From Pseudomonas fluorescens (GTDB lineage: Bacteria > Pseudomonadota > Gammaproteobacteria > Pseudomonadales > Pseudomonadaceae), in contig NZ_CABVII010000010.1 in NCBI RefSeq assembly GCF_902497995.1, positions 62,001 to 126,000 on the forward strand: a stretch of 64,000 nt of DNA, in the 5' to 3' direction. Below the pieces are notes generated by a model. It searched no databases, was not told the DNA's origin, and saw only the letters and a list, made by a program, of their open reading frames with translations. Of the stretch, positions 46,225 to 55,975 are shown piece after piece; within the stretch, counting starts at the first letter, position 1, and each line of letters begins with the position of its first letter. The position numbers and the translations under genes were made by a program.

Positions 46225-47412
46225 CTAAACCGCCGGACTGGAACGCTTGCGACTCGCCACCGCCGTCACCCCATACCCGATCACCGCCGCCAGTATCGAA
46301 CCGGTCAAAATCCCCATCCGATCCATCCCGGCGTATTCGCTGGCACCCGGCACAAACGCCAGGGAGCCGACAAACAGACTCATGGTGAAACCGATGCCGC
46401 AGAGGATCGCCACGCCCAGTACCTGGCCCCAGTTGGCGCCTTGGGGCAGGGCGGCGATGCCGATTTTCACCGCCAGCCAGGTCAGGCCGAACACGCCAAG
46501 CATCTTGCCCAGCAGCAGGCCGACTGCGATGCCCATCGGCACGTCGTGGGTGAAGCTTTCGACGGTGACGCCGCTCAGGGACAGGCCGGCGTTGGCGAAG
46601 GCGAACAGCGGCAGGATGCCGTAGGCCACCCAGGGGTGCAGGGCGTGTTCCAGGTTCAGCAGCGGCGAAGGCTCGGCATTTTTGGTGCGAAGCGGAATGC
46701 AGAAGGCCAGGGTCACGCCGGCCAGTGTCGCATGGACGCCACTCTTGAGCACGCAGACCCACAGGATCAGACCGATGATCATGTACGGCCCGAGCTTGAC
46801 GACACCGAGTCGGTTCATCGCGATCAGCGCCACGATGCAGGCGGCCGCCAGCGCCAGTGACAGAGTCGACAGCGCACCTGAATAGAAGATCGCGATGACG
46901 ATGATGGCGCCGAGGTCGTCAATGATCGCCAGGGTCATCAGGAACAGTTTCAGCGACACCGGCACCCGCTTGCCCAGGAGGGCGAGCACTCCGAGGGCGA
47001 AGGCGATGTCGGTGGCCATCGGAATGGCCCAGCCACTGAGGGCTGGCGGGTTATCCCGGTTGAGAAACCAGTAGATCAGCGCCGGCACCACCATGCCGCC
47101 AATGGCGGCCGCTCCGGGCAGGACGATTTGCGAAGGTTTCGACAACTGGCCGTCGAGCACTTCGCGCTTCACTTCCAGGCCGATCAGCAGGAAGAACAAG
47201 GCCATCAGGCCGTCGTTGATCCATAGCAGCAAGGGCTTGGCGATTTTCAGCGCGCCGATCTGGGCGACCACGGGGGTGTCCAGCAGGCCGTTGTAGAGCC
47301 ACGACAGCGGGGAGTTGTTGATGATCAAAGCCAGGGCTGCAGCGGCGATCAACAACAGACCGCTGGCAGCTTCCAACTGAAAGAAACGCGTGAAAGTGCT
47401 ACGCAGAGGCAA
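46225..47412 (-). CDS. nhaA: Na+/H+ antiporter NhaA
   Basis: This 395-residue inner-membrane antiporter exports Na+ in exchange for protons. It has about twelve hydrophobic segments. The paired-Asp motif [19 protein letters not shown] and [14 protein letters not shown] are both present (Asp-Asp essential in E. coli). The start is likely a TTG at 47412 ([18 protein letters not shown]), with GGAG seven bases upstream. The upstream in-frame TTG at 47436 lacks a good site. It is divergent from the PLP enzyme gene. Confidence 0.93.
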   Translation of the reverse strand: MPLRSTFTRFFQLEAASGLLLIAAAALALIINNSPLSWLYNGLLDTPVVAQIGALKIAKPLLLWINDGLMALFFLLIGLEVKREVLDGQLSKPSQIVLPGAAAIGGMVVPALIYWFLNRDNPPALSGWAIPMATDIAFALGVLALLGKRVPVSLKLFLMTLAIIDDLGAIIVIAIFYSGALSTLSLALAAACIVALIAMNRLGVVKLGPYMIIGLILWVCVLKSGVHATLAGVTLAFCIPLRTKNAEPSPLLNLEHALHPWVAYGILPLFAFANAGLSLSGVTVESFTHDVPMGIAVGLLLGKMLGVFGLTWLAVKIGIAALPQGANWGQVLGVAILCGIGFTMSLFVGSLAFVPGASEYAGMDRMGILTGSILAAVIGYGVTAVASRKRSSPAV

Positions 47413-47480
47413 GGTCGCTCTCCATTGATGATTCAAAAAGGTGGCACACCCTAACCCGTACCCTTAGTTGTTAAAACAAA

Positions 47481-47518
47481 AGTTATATTCTTTTTTGTTA
47501 TATAGCGTTACAACGCTA
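47481..47518. promoter_or_regulatory. AT-rich candidate regulatory site with a palindrome
   Basis: AGTTATATTCTTTTTTGTTA leads into TAGCGTT-AC-AACGCTA (47503-47518), a 7-bp inverted repeat. It lies between nhaA and the PLP enzyme and is strikingly AT-rich for this genome. It resembles AT-rich sulfur-starvation promoters I remember in pseudomonads, which is inference. Confidence 0.4.
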
Positions 47519-47651
47519 GTGGCCGATACGGAGCTGAGCCTAGCAGTCGCGGGGCGTATTGAACCTCAGCTGTATCTGTGCGTGATGTAGGATCTTTCCT
47601 AAGCTTGTCAGCTGAGCCTTGCAAAAAGGCCGACTCGAAGAGAAAACCACC

Positions 47652-48746
47652 ATGAGCGACAACCGACAGTGGGCCCGTGAAGCCATCCGGATCATCGAAG
47701 CCGATTTCCAGCGCAGTGCCGACACCCACCTGATCCCTTTGGCGTTGCCGGGTTTGCCGGGCATCGAGTTGTATTTCAAGGACGAGTCCAGCCATCCCAC
47801 CGGCAGCCTGAAACATCGGCTGGCCCGCTCGTTGTTTCTGTATGCGCTGTGTAACGGCTGGCTCAAACCCGGTGCGCCGGTGATCGAGGCGTCCAGCGGT
47901 TCGACGGCGATTTCCGAGGCGTACTTCGCCCGTTTGCTCGGATTGCCGTTCATTGCGGTGATGCCCGCGACCACCTCCAGGGAGAAGATCGAGCAGATCG
48001 GGTTCTACGGCGGCAAGCATCATCTGGTCGATGATCCGACGCAGATCTATGCCGAATCCGAACGCCTGGCGCGCGAGCATGACGGGCATTTCATCGATCA
48101 GTTCACCTACGCCGAGCGCGCCACTGACTGGCGGGCGAACAACAACATCGCCGAATCGATCTTCCAGCAGATGCGTTTCGAACAGCACCCCGAACCGAGT
48201 TGGTTGATTTCCAGTCCCGGCACCGGCGGCACCACGGCGACCCTCGGCCGTTACGTGCGTTATCGTCAGCATTGCACCCGGGTGCTCTGCGCCGATGCCG
48301 AGCGTTCGGTGTTCTTCGATTACTACCTGACGGGCGACGCCAGCCTGCGCCTGGATCATGGTTCGCGAATCGAGGGCATCGGTCGGCCACGGGTGGAAGC
48401 GTCGTTTTTGCCCAAGGTGATCGATGCGATGGTCAAGGTGCCGGACGCCCTGTCACTGGCGGCCATGCATTATCTGGCGCAGCGTTTGGGACGTCGTGTT
48501 GGCGGATCCAGCGGGACCAATCTGATCGGCGCATTGATGGCGGCCCGACAGATGGTAGCGGCGGGGGAGTCGGGGTCGATCGTGGCGATTCTGTGTGATG
48601 GCGGTGAGCGCTATGCCACCACCTATTACGATCAGGATTGGCTCAAGGCCCAGGGGTATGCGTTGAGTGGTTTGATGGACGCGGTGGCGGCGAGTGTCGA
48701 GCGCGGTGAACCGCTGCCGGACACCGTGCTGCGCGCCAATATCTAA
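47652..48746 (+). CDS. PLP-dependent cysteine synthase-fold enzyme
   Basis: This 364-residue fold type II enzyme has its PLP lysine in [13 protein letters not shown] (Lys about 57), the substrate loop [15 protein letters not shown] and the phosphate-binding [14 protein letters not shown]. The C-terminal [20 protein letters not shown] is characteristic of a CysK-related clade named L-cysteine desulfhydrase Cds1 in some bacteria. It could make or break cysteine; I cannot decide from sequence. The ATG at 47652 ([13 protein letters not shown]) has no strong GGAGG but fits the fold start. Confidence 0.87.
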   Translation: MSDNRQWAREAIRIIEADFQRSADTHLIPLALPGLPGIELYFKDESSHPTGSLKHRLARSLFLYALCNGWLKPGAPVIEASSGSTAISEAYFARLLGLPFIAVMPATTSREKIEQIGFYGGKHHLVDDPTQIYAESERLAREHDGHFIDQFTYAERATDWRANNNIAESIFQQMRFEQHPEPSWLISSPGTGGTTATLGRYVRYRQHCTRVLCADAERSVFFDYYLTGDASLRLDHGSRIEGIGRPRVEASFLPKVIDAMVKVPDALSLAAMHYLAQRLGRRVGGSSGTNLIGALMAARQMVAAGESGSIVAILCDGGERYATTYYDQDWLKAQGYALSGLMDAVAASVERGEPLPDTVLRANI

Positions 48747-48756
48747 AATTCGACAC

Positions 48757-48852
48757 CCTGTAGGAGCGAGGCTTGCCCGCGAAGAACGATAACGCGGTCT
48801 TTCAGAAAAACCACGTTATCGTTCTTCGCGGGCAAGCCTCGCTCCTACAGGG
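48757..48852. repeat. Near-perfect 42-bp-arm REP palindrome
   Basis: The left arm CCCTGTAGGAGCGAGGCTTG continues through GAAGAACGATAACGCGGT. The right arm is its almost exact inverse (ACGTTATCGTTCTTCGCGG, then GGCAAGCCTCGCTCCTACAG). It is the most perfect hairpin in the window, ten bases after the PLP enzyme stop, and may act as a terminator or RNA-stabilising hairpin. Confidence 0.9.
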
Positions 48853-48876
48853 TTTGTGGTGTTCGCGGGTTATTGG

Positions 48877-50490
48877 TCAGGCTTCCAGGCCGAGGATGTC
48901 TCGGGCTACCGCTTCGGCAATCCGAATCCCATCGACACCTGCCGACAGAATCCCGCCTGCATAACCCGCGCCTTCACCCGCCGGAAACAGGCCCTTCACG
49001 TTCAGGCTCTGCATCGACTCGTTGCGGGTAATCCGCAATGGCGATGAGGTACGCGTCTCGATCCCGGTCAACACTGCGTCGTGCAGCGAGTAGCCACGAA
49101 TCTGCTTCTCGAACGCCGGCAAGGCTTCGCGAATGGCTTCGATGGCAAACGCCGGCAAGGCCAGCGCCAGATCACCCAGGGCAACCCCCGGCTTGTAGGA
49201 CGGCTCGACACTGCCCAACTCGGTGGATGGCTTGCCCGCGATAAAGTCGCCGACCAATTGCGCCGGCGCTTCGTAGTTGCTGCCACCGAGCACAAAGGCG
49301 TGGGATTCCAGGCGCTCCTGCAGCTCGATCCCGGCCAGCGGGCCACCCGGATAATCGACGTCCGGGGTGATGCCGACGACGATCCCGGAGTTGGCGTTGC
49401 GCTCGTTACGCGAGTATTGGCTCATGCCGTTGGTGACCACGCGGTTCGGCTCGGACGTCGCTGCGACCACGGTGCCGCCCGGGCACATGCAGAAGCTGTA
49501 GACCGACCGGCCATTGCTGGCGTGGTGCACCAGTTTGTAGTCGGCGGCACCGAGTTTCGGGTGGCCGGCGTACTTGCCCAGGCGCGCACGGTCGATCAGC
49601 GACTGCGGGTGTTCGATCCGGAAACCCACCGAGAACGGCTTGGCTTCCATGAACACGCCCCGCGCGTGAAGCATGCGGAAAGTGTCCCGGGCGCTGTGGC
49701 CCAAGGCCAGAATCACGTGTTTCGAATGGATCTGCTCGCCGCCGTTGAGTTCGACGCCGACCAGTTGGCCATCCTCGATCAAGACTTCAGTGACACGCTG
49801 CTGGAAGCGCACTTCGCCGCCGAGGGCGCGAATCTGCTCACGCATGTTTTCCACGACACCGGTCAGGCGGAACGTACCGATATGCGGTTTGCTGACGTAG
49901 AGGATTTCTTCCGGCGCACCGGCCTTGACGAACTCGTGCAGGACTTTACGCCCGATGAACTTCGGATCCTTGATCTGGCTGTAGAGCTTGCCATCGGAAA
50001 ACGTCCCCGCGCCGCCTTCGCCGAACTGCACGTTGGACTCGGGGTTGAGTACGCTTTTGCGCCACAGGCCCCAGGTGTCCTTGGTGCGCTGGCGCACTTC
50101 GGTGCCGCGCTCGAGGATGATCGGCTTGAAGCCCATTTGTGCCAGCAGCAGCCCGGCGAAAATCCCGCACGGACCGAAACCTACGACAATCGGGCGTTGC
50201 TGCAGATCGGCCGGTGCCTGGCCAACCGGCTTGTAGCTGACATCCGGCGCCACGTTGACGTTACGGTCATCGGCGAACGTGTGCAACACCGCCGCCTCAT
50301 CGCGAACGTTGAGGTCGATGGTGTAGATGAAGCACAGTTCGGAGGACTTTTTGCGCGCATCGTAGCTGCGCTTGAACAAGGTGAAATCGAGCAGGTCATC
50401 ACTGGCGATCCCCAGGCGCTGCACGATGGCAGGGCGCAGGTCTTCATCGGGATGGTCGATCGGCAGCTTGAGTTCGGTGATTCGTAACAT
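48877..50490 (-). CDS. NAD(P)/FAD-dependent oxidoreductase
   Basis: This 537-residue flavoprotein has an N-terminal extension (about 1-95), then the dinucleotide-binding VVGFGPCGIFAGLLLAQMG (GxGxxG variant with Cys) and ERGTEVRQR. FGEGGAGTFSDGKLY is a conserved patch of this family. The C-terminal FAD motif is LFPAGEGAGYAGGILSAGVD. Substrate unknown; Cys in FGPCG is typical of this poorly characterised clade. It is single and has REP sequences downstream. Confidence 0.9.
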   Translation of the reverse strand: MLRITELKLPIDHPDEDLRPAIVQRLGIASDDLLDFTLFKRSYDARKKSSELCFIYTIDLNVRDEAAVLHTFADDRNVNVAPDVSYKPVGQAPADLQQRPIVVGFGPCGIFAGLLLAQMGFKPIILERGTEVRQRTKDTWGLWRKSVLNPESNVQFGEGGAGTFSDGKLYSQIKDPKFIGRKVLHEFVKAGAPEEILYVSKPHIGTFRLTGVVENMREQIRALGGEVRFQQRVTEVLIEDGQLVGVELNGGEQIHSKHVILALGHSARDTFRMLHARGVFMEAKPFSVGFRIEHPQSLIDRARLGKYAGHPKLGAADYKLVHHASNGRSVYSFCMCPGGTVVAATSEPNRVVTNGMSQYSRNERNANSGIVVGITPDVDYPGGPLAGIELQERLESHAFVLGGSNYEAPAQLVGDFIAGKPSTELGSVEPSYKPGVALGDLALALPAFAIEAIREALPAFEKQIRGYSLHDAVLTGIETRTSSPLRITRNESMQSLNVKGLFPAGEGAGYAGGILSAGVDGIRIAEAVARDILGLEA

Positions 50491-50585
50491 GACGGGATCC
50501 GGTTCGCGGGGCGCACAACTGCGCCAAGGCGTTTGAAACCCGCGATTATAAGCCCCAAAGGCGCATACCCGTGAGGCTTAAACGA

Positions 50586-51251
50586 TCAGTCGTCCCGGGA
50601 TCCGCCGAAATACCCGCAGCCGCGCTGAACCTTGCCATCGATGCGCAGCTCGGCGCTCATGTGCTGGACACTGCCGGTCTTGCTGTCGACACAACGTTGC
50701 GGCGCGACCCACAGCTCGATGTGCTGCTTATTGGCTTCGGTACTGAGGTTGAAACGGCCATCGCCCAGTTGCTCTTCAACGTACGGCACCACCAATGGCG
50801 GCTGACCGGCACGCTCGATGACCATGCCTTTGGCGCTGACCCTCACGTTCCATTCCGGACCGTGGCCGGCAGCACGCAGGATCAACTTTTTGAAGTCTGG
50901 ATCCGCACAGGCGGTGCCGGAACGCTCGACGCGATACAGCTGCTGCAGATCGAGTCGGTTATCGGCGCCACTGGCCACGATCCGGCCACGCACGTCGGCG
51001 AACAACTTGCCCCGGGCATCGGCCAACGTGGCGGCCTCTTGCAGCACGCTGGTGCCGCCGGTGTCGTTGACCACGTAGCTGCGTTGTTCGTTGCACGGCA
51101 CAAACAGCAGCTTGCCGTCGGCCGCCGTCAGTTGACCCTGCAGGCGGGTTTGTCCCGCTTGCGAGGCGCTTTCATCCGGGCTATCGAGTAGCTGGCAGGC
51201 GGCGAACAGTGGAAGCAGGGCAACAAGGAGTAAGGAACGGGCGACACGCAT
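50586..51251 (-). CDS. Uncharacterised lipoprotein (COG3650-like)
   Basis: This 221-residue protein has a lipobox LFAACQLLD. The mature part is a beta-rich domain with GQLTAADGKLLFVPCNEQRS, a middle segment ending LQQLYRVERSGTACADPDFK, and KGMVIERAGQPPLVVPYVEE. Cys pairs (CNEQ, CADP, RCVD, GCGY) suggest disulfides in the periplasm. The ATG at 51251 begins MRVARSLLLVALLPLF. It is adjacent to and divergent from the 51428 gene. Confidence 0.75.
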   Translation of the reverse strand: MRVARSLLLVALLPLFAACQLLDSPDESASQAGQTRLQGQLTAADGKLLFVPCNEQRSYVVNDTGGTSVLQEAATLADARGKLFADVRGRIVASGADNRLDLQQLYRVERSGTACADPDFKKLILRAAGHGPEWNVRVSAKGMVIERAGQPPLVVPYVEEQLGDGRFNLSTEANKQHIELWVAPQRCVDSKTGSVQHMSAELRIDGKVQRGCGYFGGSRDD

Positions 51252-51427
51252 CTTTGGTTCTCCAGACAAGTGCCGCCACGTTACTCAGCATGACCGTTCA
51301 TCACAACCCCATGAATGAGGCTTGTCGAGGGTTCGACGTCGGCGCCGGTAACATCCAGCCTTATTTGCGACTTTGGCACCCAGGTTTTTTGCGCTTAACC
51401 TTCAGCCTTTACGCTCGGGAGAAAGTT

Positions 51428-51796
51428 ATGCGCGGATCAGGAAGGCTGCTACTGATGGCATGCGCAATGACTGCGGCACTGCCGTGTGTCGCGGCCGACA
51501 TCGCGTTTTCATCCGCAGCCGATTTCACTGAGATGAGCCTGGAACTCAAGAGGGAAGACAATGCAAATCCGCAGTCCATCGGGCTTCAGGTCACGCTGGC
51601 CGCGGATGCGCAACGCCGCCTGGCGCAAGTGACACGTGAGGCAATGAATCAACCCTTGCGGCTGGTCATCAACGGAATGCTGGTGTCGACCGCGACGATA
51701 AGAACGGTGGTCGAAGGCCCCAAGCTGATGATCTCCGTACCGCGGGATATCGCCCGCGACCTGGTGCCTACGCTGCTGGAACCTTCGACACGTTAA
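51428..51796 (+). CDS. Small exported protein resembling the SecDF P1 head domain
   Basis: This 122-residue protein has a signal peptide (MRGSGRLLLMACAMTAALPCVAA). The mature 99 residues resemble the periplasmic P1-head domain of SecD: LQVTLAADAQRRLAQVTREA, then PLRLVINGMLVSTATIRTVV. It stands alone, without the SecD transmembrane part. It is probably periplasmic; the role is unknown. The start codon is preceded by GAGAAAGTT. Confidence 0.7.
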   Translation: MRGSGRLLLMACAMTAALPCVAADIAFSSAADFTEMSLELKREDNANPQSIGLQVTLAADAQRRLAQVTREAMNQPLRLVINGMLVSTATIRTVVEGPKLMISVPRDIARDLVPTLLEPSTR

Positions 51797-51900
51797 CGCG
51801 ACGCTGAGCCAGCGCCGCCTGTTGGTTTTGTTCAGCCAGCGTCGACGGGTTCAAGCGCAGTGGCGAGGCGTTGGACAGGCTCTCACTGATCCCACAACCA

Positions 51901-52084
51901 AAAAAACGGCCCGCGAAGGCTAATGTCAGTCAGTTAAGCTGCAGAACCTGTGGGAGCGGGCTTGCTCGCGAAAGCGGTGGATCAGGCGACATCAATGTTG
52001 ACTGTGCCGCCGTCTTCGCGAGCAAGCCCGCTCCCACAGGGATTTCGCTTAACTGACTGGCATTGCCCGCGAAGGCCGTTTTTT
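51901..52084. terminator. Bidirectional terminator-like inverted repeat with a REP doublet nested in its loop
   Basis: Outer arms 51901-51939 (AAAAAACGGCCCGCGAAGGC, then TAATGTCAGTCAGTTAAGC) and 52047-52084 are inverse copies, with A/T tracts at the outer ends. The loop is a whole REP doublet (51948-52039). It follows livF on the minus strand, 17 bases past its stop, and would terminate it. Confidence 0.8.
51948..52039. repeat. REP doublet (REPIN) nested in the preceding hairpin
   Basis: Canonical facing arms (CTGTGGGAGCGGGCTTGCTC and inverse) around GCGGTGGATCAGGCGACATC. Confidence 0.9.
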
Positions 52085-52100
52085 GGGTTACCGCAAAGGC

Positions 52101-52802
52101 TTAACCACCGAGGTACGCTTCGCGCACTTTCGGATCGGTCAGCAGTGCTTCACCTGTGCCTTGCATCACCACCCGGCCGTTCTCCAGAACATACGCCCGG
52201 TCAGCGATTTTCAGCGCCTGGTTGGCGTTCTGCTCCACCAGGAACACCGTCACGCCATCCTTGCGCAGCTGTTCGATGATGTCGAAGATCTGCTGGATGA
52301 TGATCGGCGCCAGACCCAGTGAAGGCTCGTCGAGCAACAGCAGCTTGGGCTTGCTCATCAGCGCCCGGCCGATGGCGAGCATTTGCTGTTCGCCGCCGGA
52401 CATGGTGCCGCCGCGCTGGGCGAAGCGTTCTTTCAGGCGTGGGAAAAGTCCGAGAACCTTGTCCATCTGCTCCTGATAATCACCCTTATCGGTGAAGAAG
52501 CCGCCCATGGCGAGGTTTTCTTCCACGGTCAGGCGGGCAAACACCCGACGACCTTCCGGCACTACCGCGATGCTCTTGCGCATGATCTGCGCCGAGGTCT
52601 GCCCCACGAGCTCTTCGCCCATGTAGCGGATGCTGCCGCTGTGGGCCTGCGGCGAGCCGCAGAGGGTCATCAGCAGGGTCGACTTGCCGGCGCCGTTGGC
52701 GCCGATCAACGTAACGATTTCGCCCTGACGGATTTCCACGTTGACGCTGTGCAGGGCCTGGATCTTGCCGTAGAAGGTGGAAACGTTTTCGAATTGCAGC
52801 AT
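52101..52802 (-). CDS. livF: Branched-chain amino acid ABC transporter ATPase LivF/BraG
   Basis: This 233-residue ATPase has Walker A LIGANGAGKSTLLMTLCG, Q-loop PEGRRVFARLTVEENLAMGG (LivF-type), signature MSGGEQQMLAIGRALM, and Walker B LLLLDEPSLGLAPIIIQQIF. It energises import of Leu/Ile/Val with LivG. It begins directly at the end of livG (no gap). Known as braG in P. aeruginosa. Confidence 0.95.
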   Translation of the reverse strand: MLQFENVSTFYGKIQALHSVNVEIRQGEIVTLIGANGAGKSTLLMTLCGSPQAHSGSIRYMGEELVGQTSAQIMRKSIAVVPEGRRVFARLTVEENLAMGGFFTDKGDYQEQMDKVLGLFPRLKERFAQRGGTMSGGEQQMLAIGRALMSKPKLLLLDEPSLGLAPIIIQQIFDIIEQLRKDGVTVFLVEQNANQALKIADRAYVLENGRVVMQGTGEALLTDPKVREAYLGG

Positions 52803-53570
52803 TTACGCTTCCCCCAGGTAGGCTTTGATCACTTCAGGATTGTCGCGGATCTGTTCCGGCGTGCCATCGGCCAGGGGCGTGCCCTGGTTGATCACGACGA
52901 TGTGGTCGGAAATGCTCATGACCAGTTTCATGTCGTGTTCGATCAGCAGCACGGTGACGTTGTGCTCTTCACGCAGCATGCTGATCAGCGCCTTCAGGTC
53001 CTCGGTTTCCTTCGGGTTCAGGCCGGCGGCCGGTTCGTCGAGCATGAGGATCCGCGGACGGGTCATCATGCAGCGGGCGATTTCCAGGCGACGTTGCTGA
53101 CCGTAGGCCAGGGTGCCGGCCGGACGGTTGGCGAACGCCTTGAGGTTGACCTTGTCCAGCCAGTACTCGGCGAACTCCATCGCCTCGCGCTCGCTCTTGC
53201 GAAACCCCGGGGTCTTGAACAGACCGGCCAGGAAGTTGGTGTTCAGGTGACGGTGCTGGGCGATCAACAGGTTCTCGACCGCAGTCATGTCCTTGAACAG
53301 CCGTACGTTCTGGAAGGTGCGCACCACGCCTTTGAGGGCGATCTTGTGGCCGGGCAGGCCTTCGATCGCTTGCCCGTCAAGCAGGATGCTGCCGCCACTG
53401 GGCTTGTAGAAACCGGTCAGGCAGTTGAACACGGTGGTTTTGCCGGCGCCGTTAGGGCCGATCAGCGCCACCACCTGTTTTTCTTTCACGGTCAGGGCCA
53501 CGCCGTTGACCGCCAGCAAGCCGCCGAAGCGCATGCTCAGATTTTCGACTTTAAGGATCTCGCGGCTCAT
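52803..53570 (-). CDS. livG: Branched-chain amino acid ABC transporter ATPase LivG/BraF
   Basis: This 255-residue ATPase has Walker [21 protein letters not shown], the LivG-type insertion between Q-loop and signature, signature [15 protein letters not shown] and Walker [21 protein letters not shown]. The start codon overlaps the livM stop (ATGA). Confidence 0.95.
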   Translation of the reverse strand: MSREILKVENLSMRFGGLLAVNGVALTVKEKQVVALIGPNGAGKTTVFNCLTGFYKPSGGSILLDGQAIEGLPGHKIALKGVVRTFQNVRLFKDMTAVENLLIAQHRHLNTNFLAGLFKTPGFRKSEREAMEFAEYWLDKVNLKAFANRPAGTLAYGQQRRLEIARCMMTRPRILMLDEPAAGLNPKETEDLKALISMLREEHNVTVLLIEHDMKLVMSISDHIVVINQGTPLADGTPEQIRDNPEVIKAYLGEA

Positions 53571-54823
53571 TTGCGCAGCTCCATGTGAGGACGTTGCATG
53601 GGCAGCAGGCCTTGAGGCCGCCAGATCATCATCAGCACCATCAAGGCACCGAACATCAACATGCGGTACTCACTGAACTCACGCATCATTTCCGGCAACA
53701 GGATCATCACCGTGGCGGCGAGTACGACGCCCAGTTGCGAGCCCATGCCACCCAGCACCACGATGGCAAGGATGGTCGCCGACTCGATGAAGGTGAAGGA
53801 CTCCGGTGTCACCAGGCCCTGACGCGCGGCGAAGAAGCTGCCGGCGAAACCGGCGAAGCACGCACCGAGGGTAAAGGCCGAGAGTTTGATGACGGTCGGG
53901 TTCAGACCCAGCGCACGGCAGGCGATTTCGTCTTCACGCAGCGCTTCCCAGGCACGACCCAGAGGCATGCGCAGCAAGCGGTTGATGACGAACAGGGCGA
54001 ACAGCGCCAGCAACAGCGCAACCAGGTAAAGGAAGATCACCTTGTTGATCGAGTTGTATGCCAGGCCGAAGTACTCGTGGAAGGTCTGCAGGCCTTCAGC
54101 GGCTTTACGTTCGAAGGTCAGGCCGAAGAACGTCGGTTTCTCGATGTTGCTGATACCGTTCGGACCGCCCGTGAGGCCGGTCAGGTTACGCAGGAACAGA
54201 CGGATGATTTCACCGAAGCCCAGCGTCACGATCGCCAGGTAGTCACCGCGCAGACGCAGCACCGGGAAGCCGAGCAGGAAGCCGAAGGTGGCCGCCATCA
54301 GACCGGCGATCGGCAGGCAGATCCAGAAGCTCAGACCGTAGTAGTGCGACAGCAGCGCGTAGCTGTAGGCGCCGACGGCATAGAAGCCGACGTAACCGAG
54401 GTCGAGCAGACCGGCCAGGCCGACCACGATGTTCAGGCCCAGGCCGAGCATCACGTAGATCAGCACCAGGGTGGCGATATCCACCGCACCGCGGGAGCCG
54501 AAGAACGGCCAGACCAGGGCGCCGATGATCAACGCGATGATGATCCAGCGCTGGGTGGTCGGCAGGGTCAGGAAGGTACTGGCCTTGGCCGGCATCATCG
54601 GCATGCTGGGCGAGGATTTCCAGGCTGCGCCGATCTGCTGGTCGAACAGCACCCGCAGGAACATCAGCACCGAGCACACGGCGATGGTGATCAGTGTGGC
54701 GTCACTGGTGCCATGGACTTCGAGGTTGATGCCGACAATGGTCAGTTTCAAACCGAGTACCGGGTAGGCGACGGCCCACACCAGCAAGGCGCTGAACAAC
54801 GCCTGTTTAAGATTCCTAGTCAT
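53567..54823 (-). CDS. livM: Branched-chain amino acid ABC transporter permease LivM/BraE
   Basis: This 418-residue permease is long because of an N-terminal extension (about 1-90) before the LivM core. The EAA-like loop is [40 protein letters not shown] and [20 protein letters not shown] are conserved. About ten hydrophobic segments. It overlaps livH by four bases. Confidence 0.95.
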   Translation of the reverse strand: MTRNLKQALFSALLVWAVAYPVLGLKLTIVGINLEVHGTSDATLITIAVCSVLMFLRVLFDQQIGAAWKSSPSMPMMPAKASTFLTLPTTQRWIIIALIIGALVWPFFGSRGAVDIATLVLIYVMLGLGLNIVVGLAGLLDLGYVGFYAVGAYSYALLSHYYGLSFWICLPIAGLMAATFGFLLGFPVLRLRGDYLAIVTLGFGEIIRLFLRNLTGLTGGPNGISNIEKPTFFGLTFERKAAEGLQTFHEYFGLAYNSINKVIFLYLVALLLALFALFVINRLLRMPLGRAWEALREDEIACRALGLNPTVIKLSAFTLGACFAGFAGSFFAARQGLVTPESFTFIESATILAIVVLGGMGSQLGVVLAATVMILLPEMMREFSEYRMLMFGALMVLMMIWRPQGLLPMQRPHMELRK

Positions 54824-55743
54824 ACTTTTTCAACCTCCGGGCGGCCCAGCAGGCCGGTTGGCCGGAACAACAACACCAGAACCAGTAGACCGAACGCCAC
54901 AACGTCCTTGTACTGGTCGCCGAAGATATCGGCACCAAAGGCTTCCGCCACCCCAAGCACGATCCCGCCGAGCATGGCGCCGGGGATGCTGCCGATACCG
55001 CCCAGTACTGCGGCGGTGAAGGCCTTGAGGCCGACCAGGAAACCGGCATTCGGGTTGATCACGCCGTATTGCATGCTCAGCAGCACGGCCGCGATGGCCG
55101 CCAGCGCGGCACCGATGACGAAGGTCAGGGCGATGATGTTGTTGGTGTTGATGCCCAAGAGGTTGGCCATCTTGATGTCTTCGGCACAGGCGCGGCAGGC
55201 GCGACCCAGGCGAGAGCGGGAGATGAACAACGTCAGGCCGAGCATGGCGACAAAAGTCACCACGAACACCACGATTTGCATGTAGGAAACCAGCACTTCT
55301 TGTGCGCCACCTGGCCCGATGGAGAAGTTTCCCGGGATCAGGTTGGGGATGGACTTGTCCTTGGAGTCTTGCGCCAGCAGAACCGTGTTCTGCAGGAAGA
55401 TCGACATGCCGATGGCGGAAATCAGTGGGATCAGACGGTTGCTGCCGCGCAAGGGGCGGTAGGCGATCCGTTCGATGCTGTAGCCGTAGGCACTGGTCAC
55501 GACGATGGTTGCCAGGAAAGCAGCGGTCATCAACAGCGGAACGCTGTCGAGTCCCAGCATGGCCAGCCCGGCGATGGCGATGAACGCCACGTAGGAGCCG
55601 ATCATGTACACCTCGCCGTGGGCGAAGTTGATCATTCCAATGATGCCGTAAACCATCGTATAGCCGATGGCGATCAGGGCATACGTGCTGCCAATGGTCA
55701 GACCATTAACCAGCTGTTGGAAAAAGTGATAGATGTCAGGCAT
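54820..55743 (-). CDS. livH: Branched-chain amino acid ABC transporter permease LivH/BraD
   Basis: This 307-residue permease starts [20 protein letters not shown] and contains [19 protein letters not shown], the LivH signature. [20 protein letters not shown] is the EAA-like loop. It has about eight hydrophobic segments. It is the first of the four-gene permease/ATPase block, preceded by a hairpin after braC. Confidence 0.95.
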   Translation of the reverse strand: MPDIYHFFQQLVNGLTIGSTYALIAIGYTMVYGIIGMINFAHGEVYMIGSYVAFIAIAGLAMLGLDSVPLLMTAAFLATIVVTSAYGYSIERIAYRPLRGSNRLIPLISAIGMSIFLQNTVLLAQDSKDKSIPNLIPGNFSIGPGGAQEVLVSYMQIVVFVVTFVAMLGLTLFISRSRLGRACRACAEDIKMANLLGINTNNIIALTFVIGAALAAIAAVLLSMQYGVINPNAGFLVGLKAFTAAVLGGIGSIPGAMLGGIVLGVAEAFGADIFGDQYKDVVAFGLLVLVLLFRPTGLLGRPEVEKV

Positions 55744-55920
55744 TACAGCGCTCCTAAAAACCTGATACGCATTTCACTGGTGGAGTCATTTTCCCTCTCG
55801 AGCCCCATGGATCTGCACCCACTTGGAATTCGAGATTGGCCAGCGAACCGCTGATGACGGTTTTGAGATTTTCAGGTGGGGAGACTGGCGGATCACGCCA
55901 GCGCGGCCCAATACGTTCGT

Positions 55921-55952
55921 AAAACAAAGCCCACGGCACGCCGTGGGCTTTA
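55921..55952 (-). terminator. Hairpin between braC and livH
   Basis: The stem AAAGCCCACGGC / GCCGTGGGCTTT is perfect, flanked by weak A/T tracts, 24 bases past the braC stop. It probably attenuates transcription into the permease genes so the binding protein is made in excess. Confidence 0.8.
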
Positions 55953-55975
55953 TTGGCAGTCAGTCAGGCAACGCC

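Noticed and set aside
48757..48852. Possible insertion-sequence ends
   Set aside because: The long inverted repeat has no internal transposase and matches the REP family seen elsewhere.
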